Positions 1 to 6,852 of a stretch of DNA of 11,526 nucleotides are shown here, one piece after another. The position numbers and the translations under genes are program-made. Below the pieces are notes generated by a model that was not told the origin of the DNA, did no database searches, and worked only from the letters and a program-made list of their open reading frames with translations. How positions within the stretch are numbered: position 1 is the stretch's first letter; the number at the start of each line of letters is the position of its first letter. Origin of the DNA: an uncultured Lachnospiraceae bacterium. GTDB lineage: Bacteria; Bacillota; Clostridia; Lachnospirales; Lachnospiraceae. Location of the stretch: contig CAJTVK010000129.1 in assembly GCA_910579645.1 (NCBI GenBank), positions 1 to 11,526 on the forward strand, given 5' to 3'.

Positions 1-24
1 AAACCGTGCATCCGTGCACGGTTT
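1..24. terminator. Perfect 10-bp hairpin, probable terminator of an unseen upstream gene
   Basis: Bases 1-10 (AAACCGTGCA) pair perfectly with 15-24 (TGCACGGTTT) around a four-base loop TCCG. The A-tract before and T-tract after suit a bidirectional intrinsic terminator, but the run of T after the stem is short (GGTTTCCCTTA) and the left flank lies outside the window. The gene it would serve cannot be seen. Confidence 0.45.
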
Positions 25-140
25 CCCTTACGTGTCCGCATTCTGCTAAGAAACTCCCGCCGGAAACGGAGCACGGAAAATCCGGGACAGGCGCTCCCGC
101 TGCTGCCGGCCGCTAAAAAAACTCACGCACGGGCGTCCGC

Positions 141-180
141 AATCATCCACAATCGACCGCAATCATCCATAATCACCCAC
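141..180. repeat. Four copies of a degenerate 10-bp tandem repeat
   Basis: The unit is AATCATCCAC. Copies start at 141, 151, 161 and 171 and read AATCATCCAC, AATCGACCGC, AATCATCCAT and AATCACCCAC. Copies 1 and 3 sit in an exact 13-bp direct repeat CCGCAATCATCCA (137-149 and 157-169). The + strand of this stretch is nearly free of G. The 10-bp phase equals about one helical turn. Function is unknown; it lies about 70 bp upstream of the predicted promoters. Confidence 0.6.
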
Positions 181-247
181 ACCCCTTTCAAAAGCTATGC
201 CACACAGAAAGCGAAAGCCACATCAGAACCATAACTTTTACCTTACC

Positions 248-294
248 AAGAATTGACACAAAGAATTGTCAGGATTAAAATAAAAAAGTATTAT
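248..294 (+). promoter_or_regulatory. Two overlapping sigma-A promoters on an 11-bp direct repeat
   Basis: Promoter A is TTGACA (253-258), a 17-bp spacer, then TAAAAT (276-281). Promoter B is TTGTCA (266-271), a 17-bp spacer, then TATTAT (289-294). The two -35 elements lie inside a direct repeat AAGAATTGACA/AAGAATTGTCA (248-258 and 261-271, 10 of 11 identical, 13-bp period). TGACA and TGTCA also form an inverted repeat. Start sites near 288 and 301 would give leaders of about 70-83 nt before the GNAT gene at 371. Confidence 0.65.
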
Positions 295-370
295 CAGGCA
301 ATGTATAACGTAAATACATAGAAAACCGGAACAATATCATTAAATATAACCACATCATGAAAGGACAGAT

Positions 371-952
371 ATGAAAAGCACGGATATTACGGCAAAGCCC
401 CCATGTGTCATCCGGTTGGCGGCAGAAGGAGATGCGGCAGAACTATTGGCGATTTATGAGCCGTATGTAAGGCAGACGGCAATCACTTTTGAGTATGAGG
501 TCCCTACCTTGGAGGAATTCAGGGAGAGAATACGGCATATTTTAGAAAAATATCCTTATCTGGCGGCCGTCAGGGCAGGGGAGATTGTAGGCTATGCATA
601 TGCATCCTGCTTCAAAGAACGGCCGGCCTATGATTGGTCCGTGGAAACCTCTGTTTATGTGAAGCAAGGCCTGCACGGGCAGGGAATCGGCCGCCGGCTG
701 TATGCCGCATTGGAGGATATATTGAGAAGACAGCATATTGTGAATGCCAATGCCTGCATTGCCTATCCGCACCCGGAGAGCCAGCGTTTTCATGAGAAAT
801 GCGGCTACCGCACCGTGGCGCATTTTACGAAGTGCGGCTACAAAATGGGGAAATGGTACGATATGGTCTGGATGGAGAAAATGTTGGGGGAACATCCGAA
901 ACAGCCGGGAAAAGTAGTGCCGGTGAAACAGTTGGAGGGGTTATGGGAATGA
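371..952 (+). CDS. GNAT family N-acetyltransferase (phosphinothricin acetyltransferase-like)
   Basis: The product is a cytoplasmic enzyme predicted to transfer an acetyl group from acetyl-CoA to a small amine, of the type found in phosphinothricin or methionine-sulfoximine acetyltransferases. One GNAT domain fills residues 13-170. The acetyl-CoA loop is seen as GLHGQGIGRRLY (100-111), following the beta-4 strand SVETSVYV (90-97). The C-terminal motif KCGYKMGKWYDMVWMEK (154-170) is typical of this subfamily. At 193 aa it is about 20-25 residues longer than many relatives, through a C-terminal extension (171-193). AAAGGA (360-365) lies five bases before the ATG. The gene overlaps the next by ATGA (949-952), so the two proteins are likely made together. 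The real substrate cannot be read from the sequence; detoxification of an amino-acid analogue or acetylation of a pathway intermediate are both possible. Confidence 0.88.
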   Translation: MKSTDITAKPPCVIRLAAEGDAAELLAIYEPYVRQTAITFEYEVPTLEEFRERIRHILEKYPYLAAVRAGEIVGYAYASCFKERPAYDWSVETSVYVKQGLHGQGIGRRLYAALEDILRRQHIVNANACIAYPHPESQRFHEKCGYRTVAHFTKCGYKMGKWYDMVWMEKMLGEHPKQPGKVVPVKQLEGLWE

Positions 953-2241
953 AACATAAAACATTTGACAAAGATTATCTGCTGCGGATTTCAGAAGCCT
1001 TGATAGCAGACTGGCAGGCGGCCCCGGAAGAGGAACCGGATTTTCTGGAGTGTTATACGGCAGAGAACCAAGAGGAAAGGGAAGAACGGATTCGCTGTAT
1101 GATGGAAAAAGCAAAGAAGGGGCTGGGGGAATACCCTCAGTCTTTTTTCGCCGTAAGGGAGCGGAAAAGATGGAAAATCCGCATGGAAAAAATGCTGGGG
1201 GAGGCTTTGCGGGAAGAAAGGGCTTTGGATATGGGCGGGGTGCTGGAGGAAGATGAACTTTGGGAGTTTCAGGCCTGCCTAAAGGAATTTCTGAGGAAGG
1301 TTAGGAAGTTTGACAGAAATCTGGCTTTGGAGGATATGGGGCAGGCAGTCCGCAACTATATGGTGTATGCTATTTTCCTTGCCTTGAACGGGAAGGCACT
1401 GAAATACCGCCCGGCAGCTTTCGGTTACAGCATGCTCTATCCTTATACGGATAATTATATTGACAGCCCTTGGAGGACGGAACGGGAAAAGGAGCATTTT
1501 AACCGGTTAATAGAGGATAAGCTGAAGGGGAAAAGGGGGAAGCCGCAGTCCGGGCATGAAAAGAAGACAGTGGAACTTCTGGGGGAAATAGAGAAGGATT
1601 ACGGCAGGCCGCATGAGGTATATGAGGGCTTGCTGCTGATGCTGGAGGCACAGGAAATCAGCCTGCGTCAGGAAAAACAGTGGAAAGGGAACAGAGGGGC
1701 CTGCCGGGAAGAGGCCGTGCTGGGTGTTTCTGCCTATAAAGGCGGCGTTTCCGTCCTGATGGACAGATATTTCATTGACCGGCCATTGACGGAAAGGGAT
1801 CTTTATTTTTATTACGGTTTTGGTTTTCTCCTTCAGCTTTGTGACGACCTGCAGGATATTTCCCAAGACAAAGAAGAGGGAAATCCCACGGTCTTTTCTC
1901 TGTGCGGCACGAAAGAAGAGGCGGAACGGAAGGTGAATAAGCTGCTGCACTTTGCGGCAAAGATTTTCGAAAGCTGTGATACGGAAAAGGAGAAATTCAA
2001 AGGGTTTCTTCGGAAAAACTGCTATTTGCTGATTTTGGCATCCGCGGCGGGAAGCGGGGAATGGATGGAAGAAGAGTGGCTGTCCCGGATGCAGCAATGT
2101 CTTCCGGTAAGTATGGACTATCTCCGGAAATACGGCAACGGCATATTGGGCAGCGGCAAAGGGGACGGGGAAGAGAAGGGTAGGACGGAAAAAGAGAGGA
2201 GAAAGTTTATGCAAATGCTGGATGTCCTGATTGCGGACTGA
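949..2241 (+). CDS. Putative class I isoprenoid synthase (polyprenyl synthase-like)
   Basis: A 430-aa, largely helical, soluble protein. The second half matches trans-prenyltransferases in layout. DNYID (168-172) sits where the first Asp-rich motif is expected. AYKGGVSVLMD (262-272) resembles the conserved lysine region. YYGFGFLLQLCDDLQD (288-303) with DDLQD (299-303) matches the second Asp-rich motif, and EEGNPTVFS (309-317) parallels the glycine/threonine stretch that follows it. The 131-residue gap between motifs fits the fold. The first motif is DNxxD rather than DDxxD, and the protein is about 100 residues longer than usual polyprenyl synthases because of an N-terminal extension (1-150). 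It may therefore make an unusual prenyl or terpene product, or be a diverged non-canonical member. ATG 949 is chosen over 943 and the longer frame from 799 because GGAGGGG (934-940) is 8 bases upstream and the ATGA overlap implies coupling. Substrate and product are unknown. Confidence 0.7.
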   Translation: MKHKTFDKDYLLRISEALIADWQAAPEEEPDFLECYTAENQEEREERIRCMMEKAKKGLGEYPQSFFAVRERKRWKIRMEKMLGEALREERALDMGGVLEEDELWEFQACLKEFLRKVRKFDRNLALEDMGQAVRNYMVYAIFLALNGKALKYRPAAFGYSMLYPYTDNYIDSPWRTEREKEHFNRLIEDKLKGKRGKPQSGHEKKTVELLGEIEKDYGRPHEVYEGLLLMLEAQEISLRQEKQWKGNRGACREEAVLGVSAYKGGVSVLMDRYFIDRPLTERDLYFYYGFGFLLQLCDDLQDISQDKEEGNPTVFSLCGTKEEAERKVNKLLHFAAKIFESCDTEKEKFKGFLRKNCYLLILASAAGSGEWMEEEWLSRMQQCLPVSMDYLRKYGNGILGSGKGDGEEKGRTEKERRKFMQMLDVLIAD

Positions 2242-2249
2242 GGAATGGC

Positions 2250-2325
2250 GGCCGGCAACGGCCATATCAGGAAGGGAATTCTCTGCCCGTTTCCTTTCCT
2301 GTTTAGAAATCCTCTGTTATTTTTT
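2250..2325 (+). terminator. Weak tandem hairpins after the isoprenoid gene
   Basis: The first hairpin is GGCCG (2250-2254) / CGGCC (2259-2263) closed by a GCAA tetraloop, eight bases after the stop codon. The second is CAGGAAGGG (2268-2276) with CCTTTCCTG (2293-2301), 9 bp with one G-U pair. A run of six T (2320-2325) follows only after an 18-base gap. This is a poor match to a classic intrinsic terminator, so partial read-through into the two-component system is possible. Confidence 0.3.
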
Positions 2326-2489
2326 AAGAATTTCTTTGGAATTGAATGCGTCTCCTATTCAGTTTTGACGGGTAATATAAACCCATCGGAAGAAAAGGGA
2401 CATCCGGCACAGGCGGTAAAGAGGAAGCTGCCGGCGGGCGGCATGGTCGGGCCGGAGAAAAATAACGGATATTTTACTTTCTGAAAATA

Positions 2490-2498
2490 TGATATACT
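2490..2498 (+). promoter_or_regulatory. Extended -10 promoter of the two-component operon
   Basis: TGATATACT (2490-2498) contains a TG dinucleotide one base before TATACT (2493-2498), the extended -10 form. No good -35 is found 16-18 bp upstream; the sequence there is T-rich. Such promoters often rely on the TG element or an activator. The start site would be near 2505, giving a leader of about 108 nt. Confidence 0.5.
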
Positions 2499-2612
2499 TT
2501 CATTCAGAGGCTCCGGCATAGGGACGTTCGGAATGCCGCCGCCGGGAGAGACGGCGGAGGAAACATCCGGCAGGGGAAAAGGAGGCCGGGAAGAAAGGAA
2601 GGGATTTTTGGA

Positions 2613-3320
2613 ATGGAAGCATATCATATATTGATCGTGGAGGATGACAAAGACATCAGGGACGGCATTGAGATTTATCTGAAAAACCAAGGCTATATCG
2701 TTTCACAGGCCGCGGACGGCATCGAGGGACTGCGGAAAATCGAAGGAGAGGAAATTCATCTTGCCATAGTGGATATCATGATGCCACGGATGGACGGCAT
2801 AACCATGATGATGAAGGTGCGTGAAAAGGGATATGACTTTCCCGTCATCATGCTGTCGGCTAAGTCCGAGGAAGTGGATAAAATCATGGGACTGAACATG
2901 GGGGCGGACGACTATGTGACAAAGCCGTTCACTACGATGGAATTGCTGGCAAGGGTAAATTCCCATCTGCGCCGTTACGGTAAATATCTGCAGGCGGTAG
3001 GCGGGGCACAGGAAAACGGAAAAGTCCATGTAATCGGAGGGCTGGAACTGAATGAAGAAACCGTGGAAGTCAGCGTGGACGGGAAGCCGGTAAAAATGAC
3101 GCCGCTGGAATTTAAAATATTGCTGCTGCTTATGAAGAATCCGGGAAGGGTATTCAGTGCCGACGAGATTTATGAACGGGTCTGGAACGAACAGGCGGTC
3201 AATACGGATACGATTATGGTGCATATCCGGAAAATCAGAGAGAAAATAGAAATTAACCCAAAGGAGCCGAAATACTTAAAGGTGGTGTGGGGCGTTGGAT
3301 ATAAAATTGAAAAGCAATGA
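2613..3320 (+). CDS. OmpR-family two-component response regulator
   Basis: A 235-aa cytoplasmic transcription regulator. The receiver domain (about 5-117) shows the acidic pocket E10-D11-D12, the phospho-acceptor D54 in VDIMMPRMDG, S82 in MLSAK, and K104 in the TKPF motif. The winged-helix DNA-binding domain (about 135-235) includes LTPLEFKILLLLMKNPGRVF-like sequence and ends in VWGVGYKIEKQ, the normal OmpR/PhoB end. Length is typical. AAGGAAGGGA (2595-2604) lies 8 bases before the ATG. The gene overlaps the downstream kinase by 26 bp, so they form one operon and very probably a cognate pair. The target genes cannot be told from this window. Confidence 0.95.
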   Translation: MEAYHILIVEDDKDIRDGIEIYLKNQGYIVSQAADGIEGLRKIEGEEIHLAIVDIMMPRMDGITMMMKVREKGYDFPVIMLSAKSEEVDKIMGLNMGADDYVTKPFTTMELLARVNSHLRRYGKYLQAVGGAQENGKVHVIGGLELNEETVEVSVDGKPVKMTPLEFKILLLLMKNPGRVFSADEIYERVWNEQAVNTDTIMVHIRKIREKIEINPKEPKYLKVVWGVGYKIEKQ

Positions 3321-5871
3321 CTATGGATTGGCGGATTCGGAAAACAGAAATAAAGTATCCGCGGAGGATGATGCAGGAACGAAGGGAACGGAAAAAGACA
3401 GCGAAGGAATTAAGGGAACGGAAAAAGACAGTGAAGGAATTAAGGGAACGGAAAAAGACAGTGCAGGAATTAAGGGCATGGGAAATATAGGATGGGGAAG
3501 CCGGAGAAAAAAGAGGGACGCAAGAGCAAGCATCAAATACAGCCTGTTGGCAGCGGCATTGGTAACCGCGCTGTTTTCCCTGATTTTTCTCAGTCACTAT
3601 CCCAATTTCCAAAAAAATGCACAGATATTCAACGGCAACGGCCTTCAGGACGATAATTTTCTGGTCAGAATGAATGTGGGCAATTATATCCTATATAAAG
3701 ATATTGTGGAAAAGACGGAACAGAAGAGTTATAGCTACTATGATTTATATATGGATTTGGAAGTGTCGGAAACGGCTGCGGAACCCTCCGGCTATAACCG
3801 GCAGGAATATGATGATTTTATGTCAGGGGACGTGGATTCTTCGGTAAGGGATATTCAGGAAGCTGTGGATCTGAAATTCAGGGAGGACTGGGCACCGGTC
3901 ATGTCCGAAGTGGGGCGGCTGATGGATTACTGTGTGGTAGACCGTAAGAGCGGGGAATTTATCAAAAATACGGAAAGGGAAATCGAAGCCCTGGCCGGGC
4001 TGACAGAGGGCGCGGAACCGGAGAAGACGGCGCAGGCCGGCGGCAATGCCCGCCGGCAGCAGGTACAGGACGGATATGCATATTATGTGGCGGTAAGCTA
4101 TGACAGTGTGGGAAATCCCGAAAGGGTGGCGGTGAAGGACGAGAATTCGGACGAATTGCTGAAAAAAATGCAGAATGAGGCTAAAAGCAGACCTTTAGAG
4201 ACATGGCTTGGCAAGAATTTCAACGGATTTTACGGGACGGAAGGGTCTTTCAGCGGATACAGCCCCAAAGACGGCAGTGTAAAAAATGTGCATTACAGAC
4301 TGAAGTCGCCTCATGACGTAACTTTTATATATGCCATGACAGAAGAGCAGAGACAGACAGTGGAACGGGACGGGCTGTTTGGCATGCAATGGTCGGAGTG
4401 GTATGTCTATTACCAAAGCGGGGCACAGGAAGTGTTTGTAGGGCTGCTGCTGCTGATGGCCATAGTGGTTCTCTGCCTGATGAGGTGCAGATGGTATGGG
4501 CTGTACCGGGAAAACGGCGTAAAGATTTTACTGGAAGTTGCGGTATTGGCAGTTATCGTCTGGCTCGCGGCCGTTCCGGAATGGCTGTTGGGATTGGTAA
4601 GAAGCAGCTGCACGGGAGAACTGAATGGCACTTTTGCGGCATATCTGAAGTTTCTGCCCGAGAGGTTATATCCGGCCATGACAGGCTTTGTTAATTTTGC
4701 CGTTTTGTTCCTGTTGTTTGGCATGTGGTTTTATATATTAAATTATTTTGGGGAAGTCTTAATTTTGGGGCCGAAAAGCTTTTTGAAAGAGAGAAGCCTT
4801 GCGGTGAATATTTGGATAAGGATCTGGCAAGCCGGCAAACGGCAGTATGACCGTTTTAAGGAGGAAATGCTTCATGTGGATTTGGGGAAGGATGCCATGC
4901 GTTCGGTGCGCAAAGCGGTGGTTATCAATTTCCTGCTGGCGGCGGTTATGTGCATGATGTGGCTTTCCGGCTGGATTGCCTTGGCAGCCTATTCCGTGGC
5001 GCTGTATTTTATCCTGAAAAAATATATCAGCCGGATTCAGATGCAGTACGGCAAAATGCTGGAAGTCACCAATTCCATTGCGGAGGGCAACCTGAATACC
5101 GTGTTCGACGAGGACTTGGGAATCTTCGAATCGTATAAAGAAGAACTGTACCGGATTCAGGAAGGGTTCCGGAAAGCAGTGGATGAAGAAGTGAAAAGCC
5201 AGCGGATGAAAACGGAACTGATTACCAATGTCTCCCATGACCTGAAAACGCCGCTGACTGCCATAACCACATATATTGATTTGCTGAAGGAAGAGAATAT
5301 TACGGAGGCGCAGAGAAAGGAATATCTTGGAGTGCTGGAAAAGAAGTCGCTGCGCTTAAAGACTCTTATAGAAGATTTATTTGAGGTGAGCAAGGCAAAC
5401 AGCCGGAATGTGACCGTGAATCTGGTGGAGGTGGATATCTGCAATCTGCTGCGGCAGGTATATTTGGAATATGAGGACCGGGCAGAAGAGTCCGGGCTGA
5501 TTTTCCGGTTCCGCATGCCGGAGGAAAAGATTCTGCTGAAACTGGACAGTCAGAAGACATACCGTATTTTTGAGAACCTTTATATCAACATTATAAAATA
5601 TGCCATGACAGGGACCAGGGTGTATATCAGTCTGGAACCGGAGGAAAAGGAAGTACGGATTGAACTGAAGAATATGTCCGCATCGGAACTGCAGGTGGAG
5701 CCGGACGAACTGACGGAGCGGTTTGTGCGGGGGGACAGTGCAAGGAATACGGAGGGCAGCGGCCTGGGTCTGGCAATTGCCAAGAGCTTTGTTCAGGTGC
5801 AGGGAGGAAGAATGGAAGTATCGGTGGACGGGGACCTTTTTAAAGTCGTTCTTTGGTTTAAGTCGGAATGA
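3295..5871 (+). CDS. Multi-pass sensor histidine kinase (VanS-like family) with repeat-bearing N-tail
   Basis: An 858-aa membrane kinase, partner of the overlapping regulator. Layout: a charged cytoplasmic tail (1-80) made partly of the repeat GIKGTEKDSE; TM1 (about 82-100); a large extracytoplasmic domain (about 101-378); further helices near 379-396, 410-435, 460-487, 541-562 and 565-578; a HAMP-like linker (575-629); a HisKA dimer domain with H648 in NVSHDLKTPLT; and the ATPase domain. The N box has N765 in NLYINIIKYA, the F box has F810 in TERFVRGD, and the G2 box is EGSGLGLAIAKS (820-831). A DxGxG G1 box is not seen; LKNMSASEL stands in its place. The start is TTG 3295 because AAAGGTGG (3278-3285) is 9 bases upstream and the next in-frame ATG (residue 62) lies after the repeats. 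The signal sensed is unknown. Confidence 0.9.
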   Translation: MDIKLKSNDYGLADSENRNKVSAEDDAGTKGTEKDSEGIKGTEKDSEGIKGTEKDSAGIKGMGNIGWGSRRKKRDARASIKYSLLAAALVTALFSLIFLSHYPNFQKNAQIFNGNGLQDDNFLVRMNVGNYILYKDIVEKTEQKSYSYYDLYMDLEVSETAAEPSGYNRQEYDDFMSGDVDSSVRDIQEAVDLKFREDWAPVMSEVGRLMDYCVVDRKSGEFIKNTEREIEALAGLTEGAEPEKTAQAGGNARRQQVQDGYAYYVAVSYDSVGNPERVAVKDENSDELLKKMQNEAKSRPLETWLGKNFNGFYGTEGSFSGYSPKDGSVKNVHYRLKSPHDVTFIYAMTEEQRQTVERDGLFGMQWSEWYVYYQSGAQEVFVGLLLLMAIVVLCLMRCRWYGLYRENGVKILLEVAVLAVIVWLAAVPEWLLGLVRSSCTGELNGTFAAYLKFLPERLYPAMTGFVNFAVLFLLFGMWFYILNYFGEVLILGPKSFLKERSLAVNIWIRIWQAGKRQYDRFKEEMLHVDLGKDAMRSVRKAVVINFLLAAVMCMMWLSGWIALAAYSVALYFILKKYISRIQMQYGKMLEVTNSIAEGNLNTVFDEDLGIFESYKEELYRIQEGFRKAVDEEVKSQRMKTELITNVSHDLKTPLTAITTYIDLLKEENITEAQRKEYLGVLEKKSLRLKTLIEDLFEVSKANSRNVTVNLVEVDICNLLRQVYLEYEDRAEESGLIFRFRMPEEKILLKLDSQKTYRIFENLYINIIKYAMTGTRVYISLEPEEKEVRIELKNMSASELQVEPDELTERFVRGDSARNTEGSGLGLAIAKSFVQVQGGRMEVSVDGDLFKVVLWFKSE
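3376..3476 (+). repeat. 30-bp in-frame minisatellite inside the kinase gene
   Basis: Three full copies (3376-3405, 3406-3435, 3436-3465) and an 11-base partial fourth (3466-3476) of a 30-bp unit beginning GGAATTAAGGGAACGGAAAA. Copies 2 and 3 differ at a single base; copy 1 differs at a few. Each encodes ten residues, GIKGTEKDSE or a near variant. Being a multiple of three, copy-number change would lengthen or shorten the cytoplasmic tail without breaking the frame. Confidence 0.95.
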
Positions 5872-5905
5872 TGTTTTTTGCCCGGGCACGCTTTTGCCCT
5901 GCGGC

Positions 5906-5950
5906 AAACGCAACGGCACTAAGGCACTGTGCTTTAGTGCCGGCGTTTTT
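5906..5950 (+). terminator. Intrinsic terminator of the two-component operon
   Basis: A long stem: AAACGC (5906-5911) pairs with GCGTTT (5943-5948), and after a two-A bulge CGGCACTAA (5914-5922) pairs with TTAGTGCCG (5934-5942). The loop is about 11 bases, and the stem ends in a run of five T (5946-5950). It begins 35 bases after the kinase stop codon. Confidence 0.85.
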
Positions 5951-5971
5951 CGAAGGCCCGAGGGAAAAACG
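5944..5971. terminator. Second hairpin at the convergent junction
   Basis: CGTTTTTC (5944-5951) pairs exactly with GAAAAACG (5964-5971) around a 12-base loop. It shares its left arm with the T-run of the preceding terminator and abuts the stop codon of the minus-strand CPBP gene at 5972. It may help end transcription from the minus strand or compete with the first hairpin. Confidence 0.45.
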
Positions 5972-6814
5972 TCATTTATTATGTATATTTTTTTGGGAGA
6001 TAATCAGAACAAATAGCAAGGATAAAAAATTGGATAAAGTTATTCTGATTATCATTAATTCATCTGCTCCCGTTTCTGTCACCGTATGTAAGGAATTGCT
6101 TATGAAATTGTTAAATAAATGTTCCGAGGCGCCTATCCAAAGCGTTCCGGACAATGCCGCACACATACCCCATTCATAAGCTAAAATTCCGGACAATAGT
6201 ATATATCCTATGCCCATAAAAACTGCCATAGCGATATTCATGGAACCGTCAAGCAGAGGATTTATTACGTTGGTAATATGCCATATTCCAAAAAGCAGAG
6301 CCTGTATTAGATTGGCTGTCTTTTGAGAATAGTATTGTGCGCCGATTTTACGGAACAGTCCTCGAAACAGTCCTTCTTCTGCACAGACATTGACTATATT
6401 GCCAATCATGCACACTGCCACGGCTGACAAGGAACTGCCGTTTGTATGTGCCTGTGTAAGTGAAAAATTTGTAATATAAAAACGTAAAGACGGATGTTTC
6501 CTCATGATAAGCAACGCAATAAATTCCGCAAGGTAAGAAAGAAAAAAGGTGCTCATGCCAAGAGCAAGACCATATTTCAAACCGGTAAATATCCCTTTTT
6601 TCGTAAATCCCAAATCACTCCAGGGAGATTTAAGCATATTCAACGCAATCCATATGAGCAAAATGCAGCAGATTTTATGTAATATATTTTCTCCGACCCA
6701 GGTTTGGTCGGTTTTTACAAAAATAATTTCTGTTACTCGAATAATCATCAACAGAATAAACATCATACTGATAACACTTATTGTTCTTTTTTTCCCAATA
6801 TCTCTTTTCTCCAT
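5972..6814 (-). CDS. CPBP family intramembrane glutamic protease
   Basis: A 280-aa integral membrane protein of the CPBP (Abi/CAAX-protease-like) family. Conserved motifs in order: EEGLFRG with E146-E147 and R151, FGIWH with H179, and HLFNN with H232 and N236. These form the membrane-embedded catalytic site in family members. About eight hydrophobic helices surround them. Family roles include cleavage of prenylated or peptide substrates, bacteriocin self-immunity and peptide maturation. The start is set at 6814 because AGAGG lies 9 bases upstream on the coding strand; the ATG seven codons earlier (6835) has no ribosome binding site. It is the last gene of an AT-rich operon, 38 bp after the DUF3021 gene, so it is probably controlled by the LytTR regulator. 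Its substrate cannot be inferred; no bacteriocin gene is visible next to it. Confidence 0.88.
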   Translation of the reverse strand: MEKRDIGKKRTISVISMMFILLMIIRVTEIIFVKTDQTWVGENILHKICCILLIWIALNMLKSPWSDLGFTKKGIFTGLKYGLALGMSTFFLSYLAEFIALLIMRKHPSLRFYITNFSLTQAHTNGSSLSAVAVCMIGNIVNVCAEEGLFRGLFRKIGAQYYSQKTANLIQALLFGIWHITNVINPLLDGSMNIAMAVFMGIGYILLSGILAYEWGMCAALSGTLWIGASEHLFNNFISNSLHTVTETGADELMIIRITLSNFLSLLFVLIISQKNIHNK

Positions 6815-6852
6815 GTCTCTTTTCCTCTGAATCATTTTGACAGCTGACGATT

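Larger units (their letters stand above)
1..370. other. Non-coding leader upstream of the GNAT operon
   Basis: No convincing reading frame is seen on either strand. The stretch holds, in order, a terminator-like hairpin at the window edge, a GC-rich segment (about 40-140) in which I see nothing definite, a 10-bp tandem repeat (141-180), and an AT-rich segment with two overlapping promoters (248-294). Further on there is a small ATGTAT/ATACAT inverted repeat (301-306 and 314-319) in the predicted untranslated leader. Confidence 0.7.
2242..2612. other. Non-coding gap between the GNAT operon and the two-component system
   Basis: I see no real gene here; the open frame at 2245-2484 has no ribosome binding site or recognisable sequence. 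The gap holds two hairpins after the isoprenoid gene (2250-2301), a likely extended -10 promoter (2490-2498), and a GC-rich leader with mutually exclusive stems: CGGCAT 2514-2519 with ATGCCG 2533-2538, or CCGCCG 2536-2541 with CGGCGG 2552-2557. A good Shine-Dalgarno sequence (2595-2604) precedes the response regulator. Confidence 0.65.

Noticed and set aside
1..24. Edge hairpin as a phage or element attachment site
   Set aside because: No integrase, tRNA gene or second copy is visible; a terminator explains it more simply.
799..948. Longer start of the isoprenoid gene inside the GNAT gene
   Set aside because: The extra 50 residues mirror an alternate frame of GNAT; the ribosome binding site and ATGA overlap favour 949.
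1507..2265. Long minus-strand open frame (252 codons) opposite the isoprenoid gene
   Set aside because: Antisense shadow of a purine-rich coding strand; composition rich in Pro, Phe and His with no family pattern.
2245..2484. Open frame of 79 codons on the + strand
   Set aside because: No ribosome binding site, low-complexity Phe/Leu composition, spans hairpins; looks like chance in a non-coding gap.
3376..3476. 30-bp repeats as a CRISPR array
   Set aside because: The units are directly adjacent with no spacers and stay in the kinase reading frame.
5377..5919. 180-codon minus-strand frame opposite the kinase ATPase domain
   Set aside because: Shadow of the kinase codons; it also runs through the terminator region.
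6815..6835. CPBP start at 6835
   Set aside because: The AGAGG site lies between this ATG and 6814 and suits only the latter.
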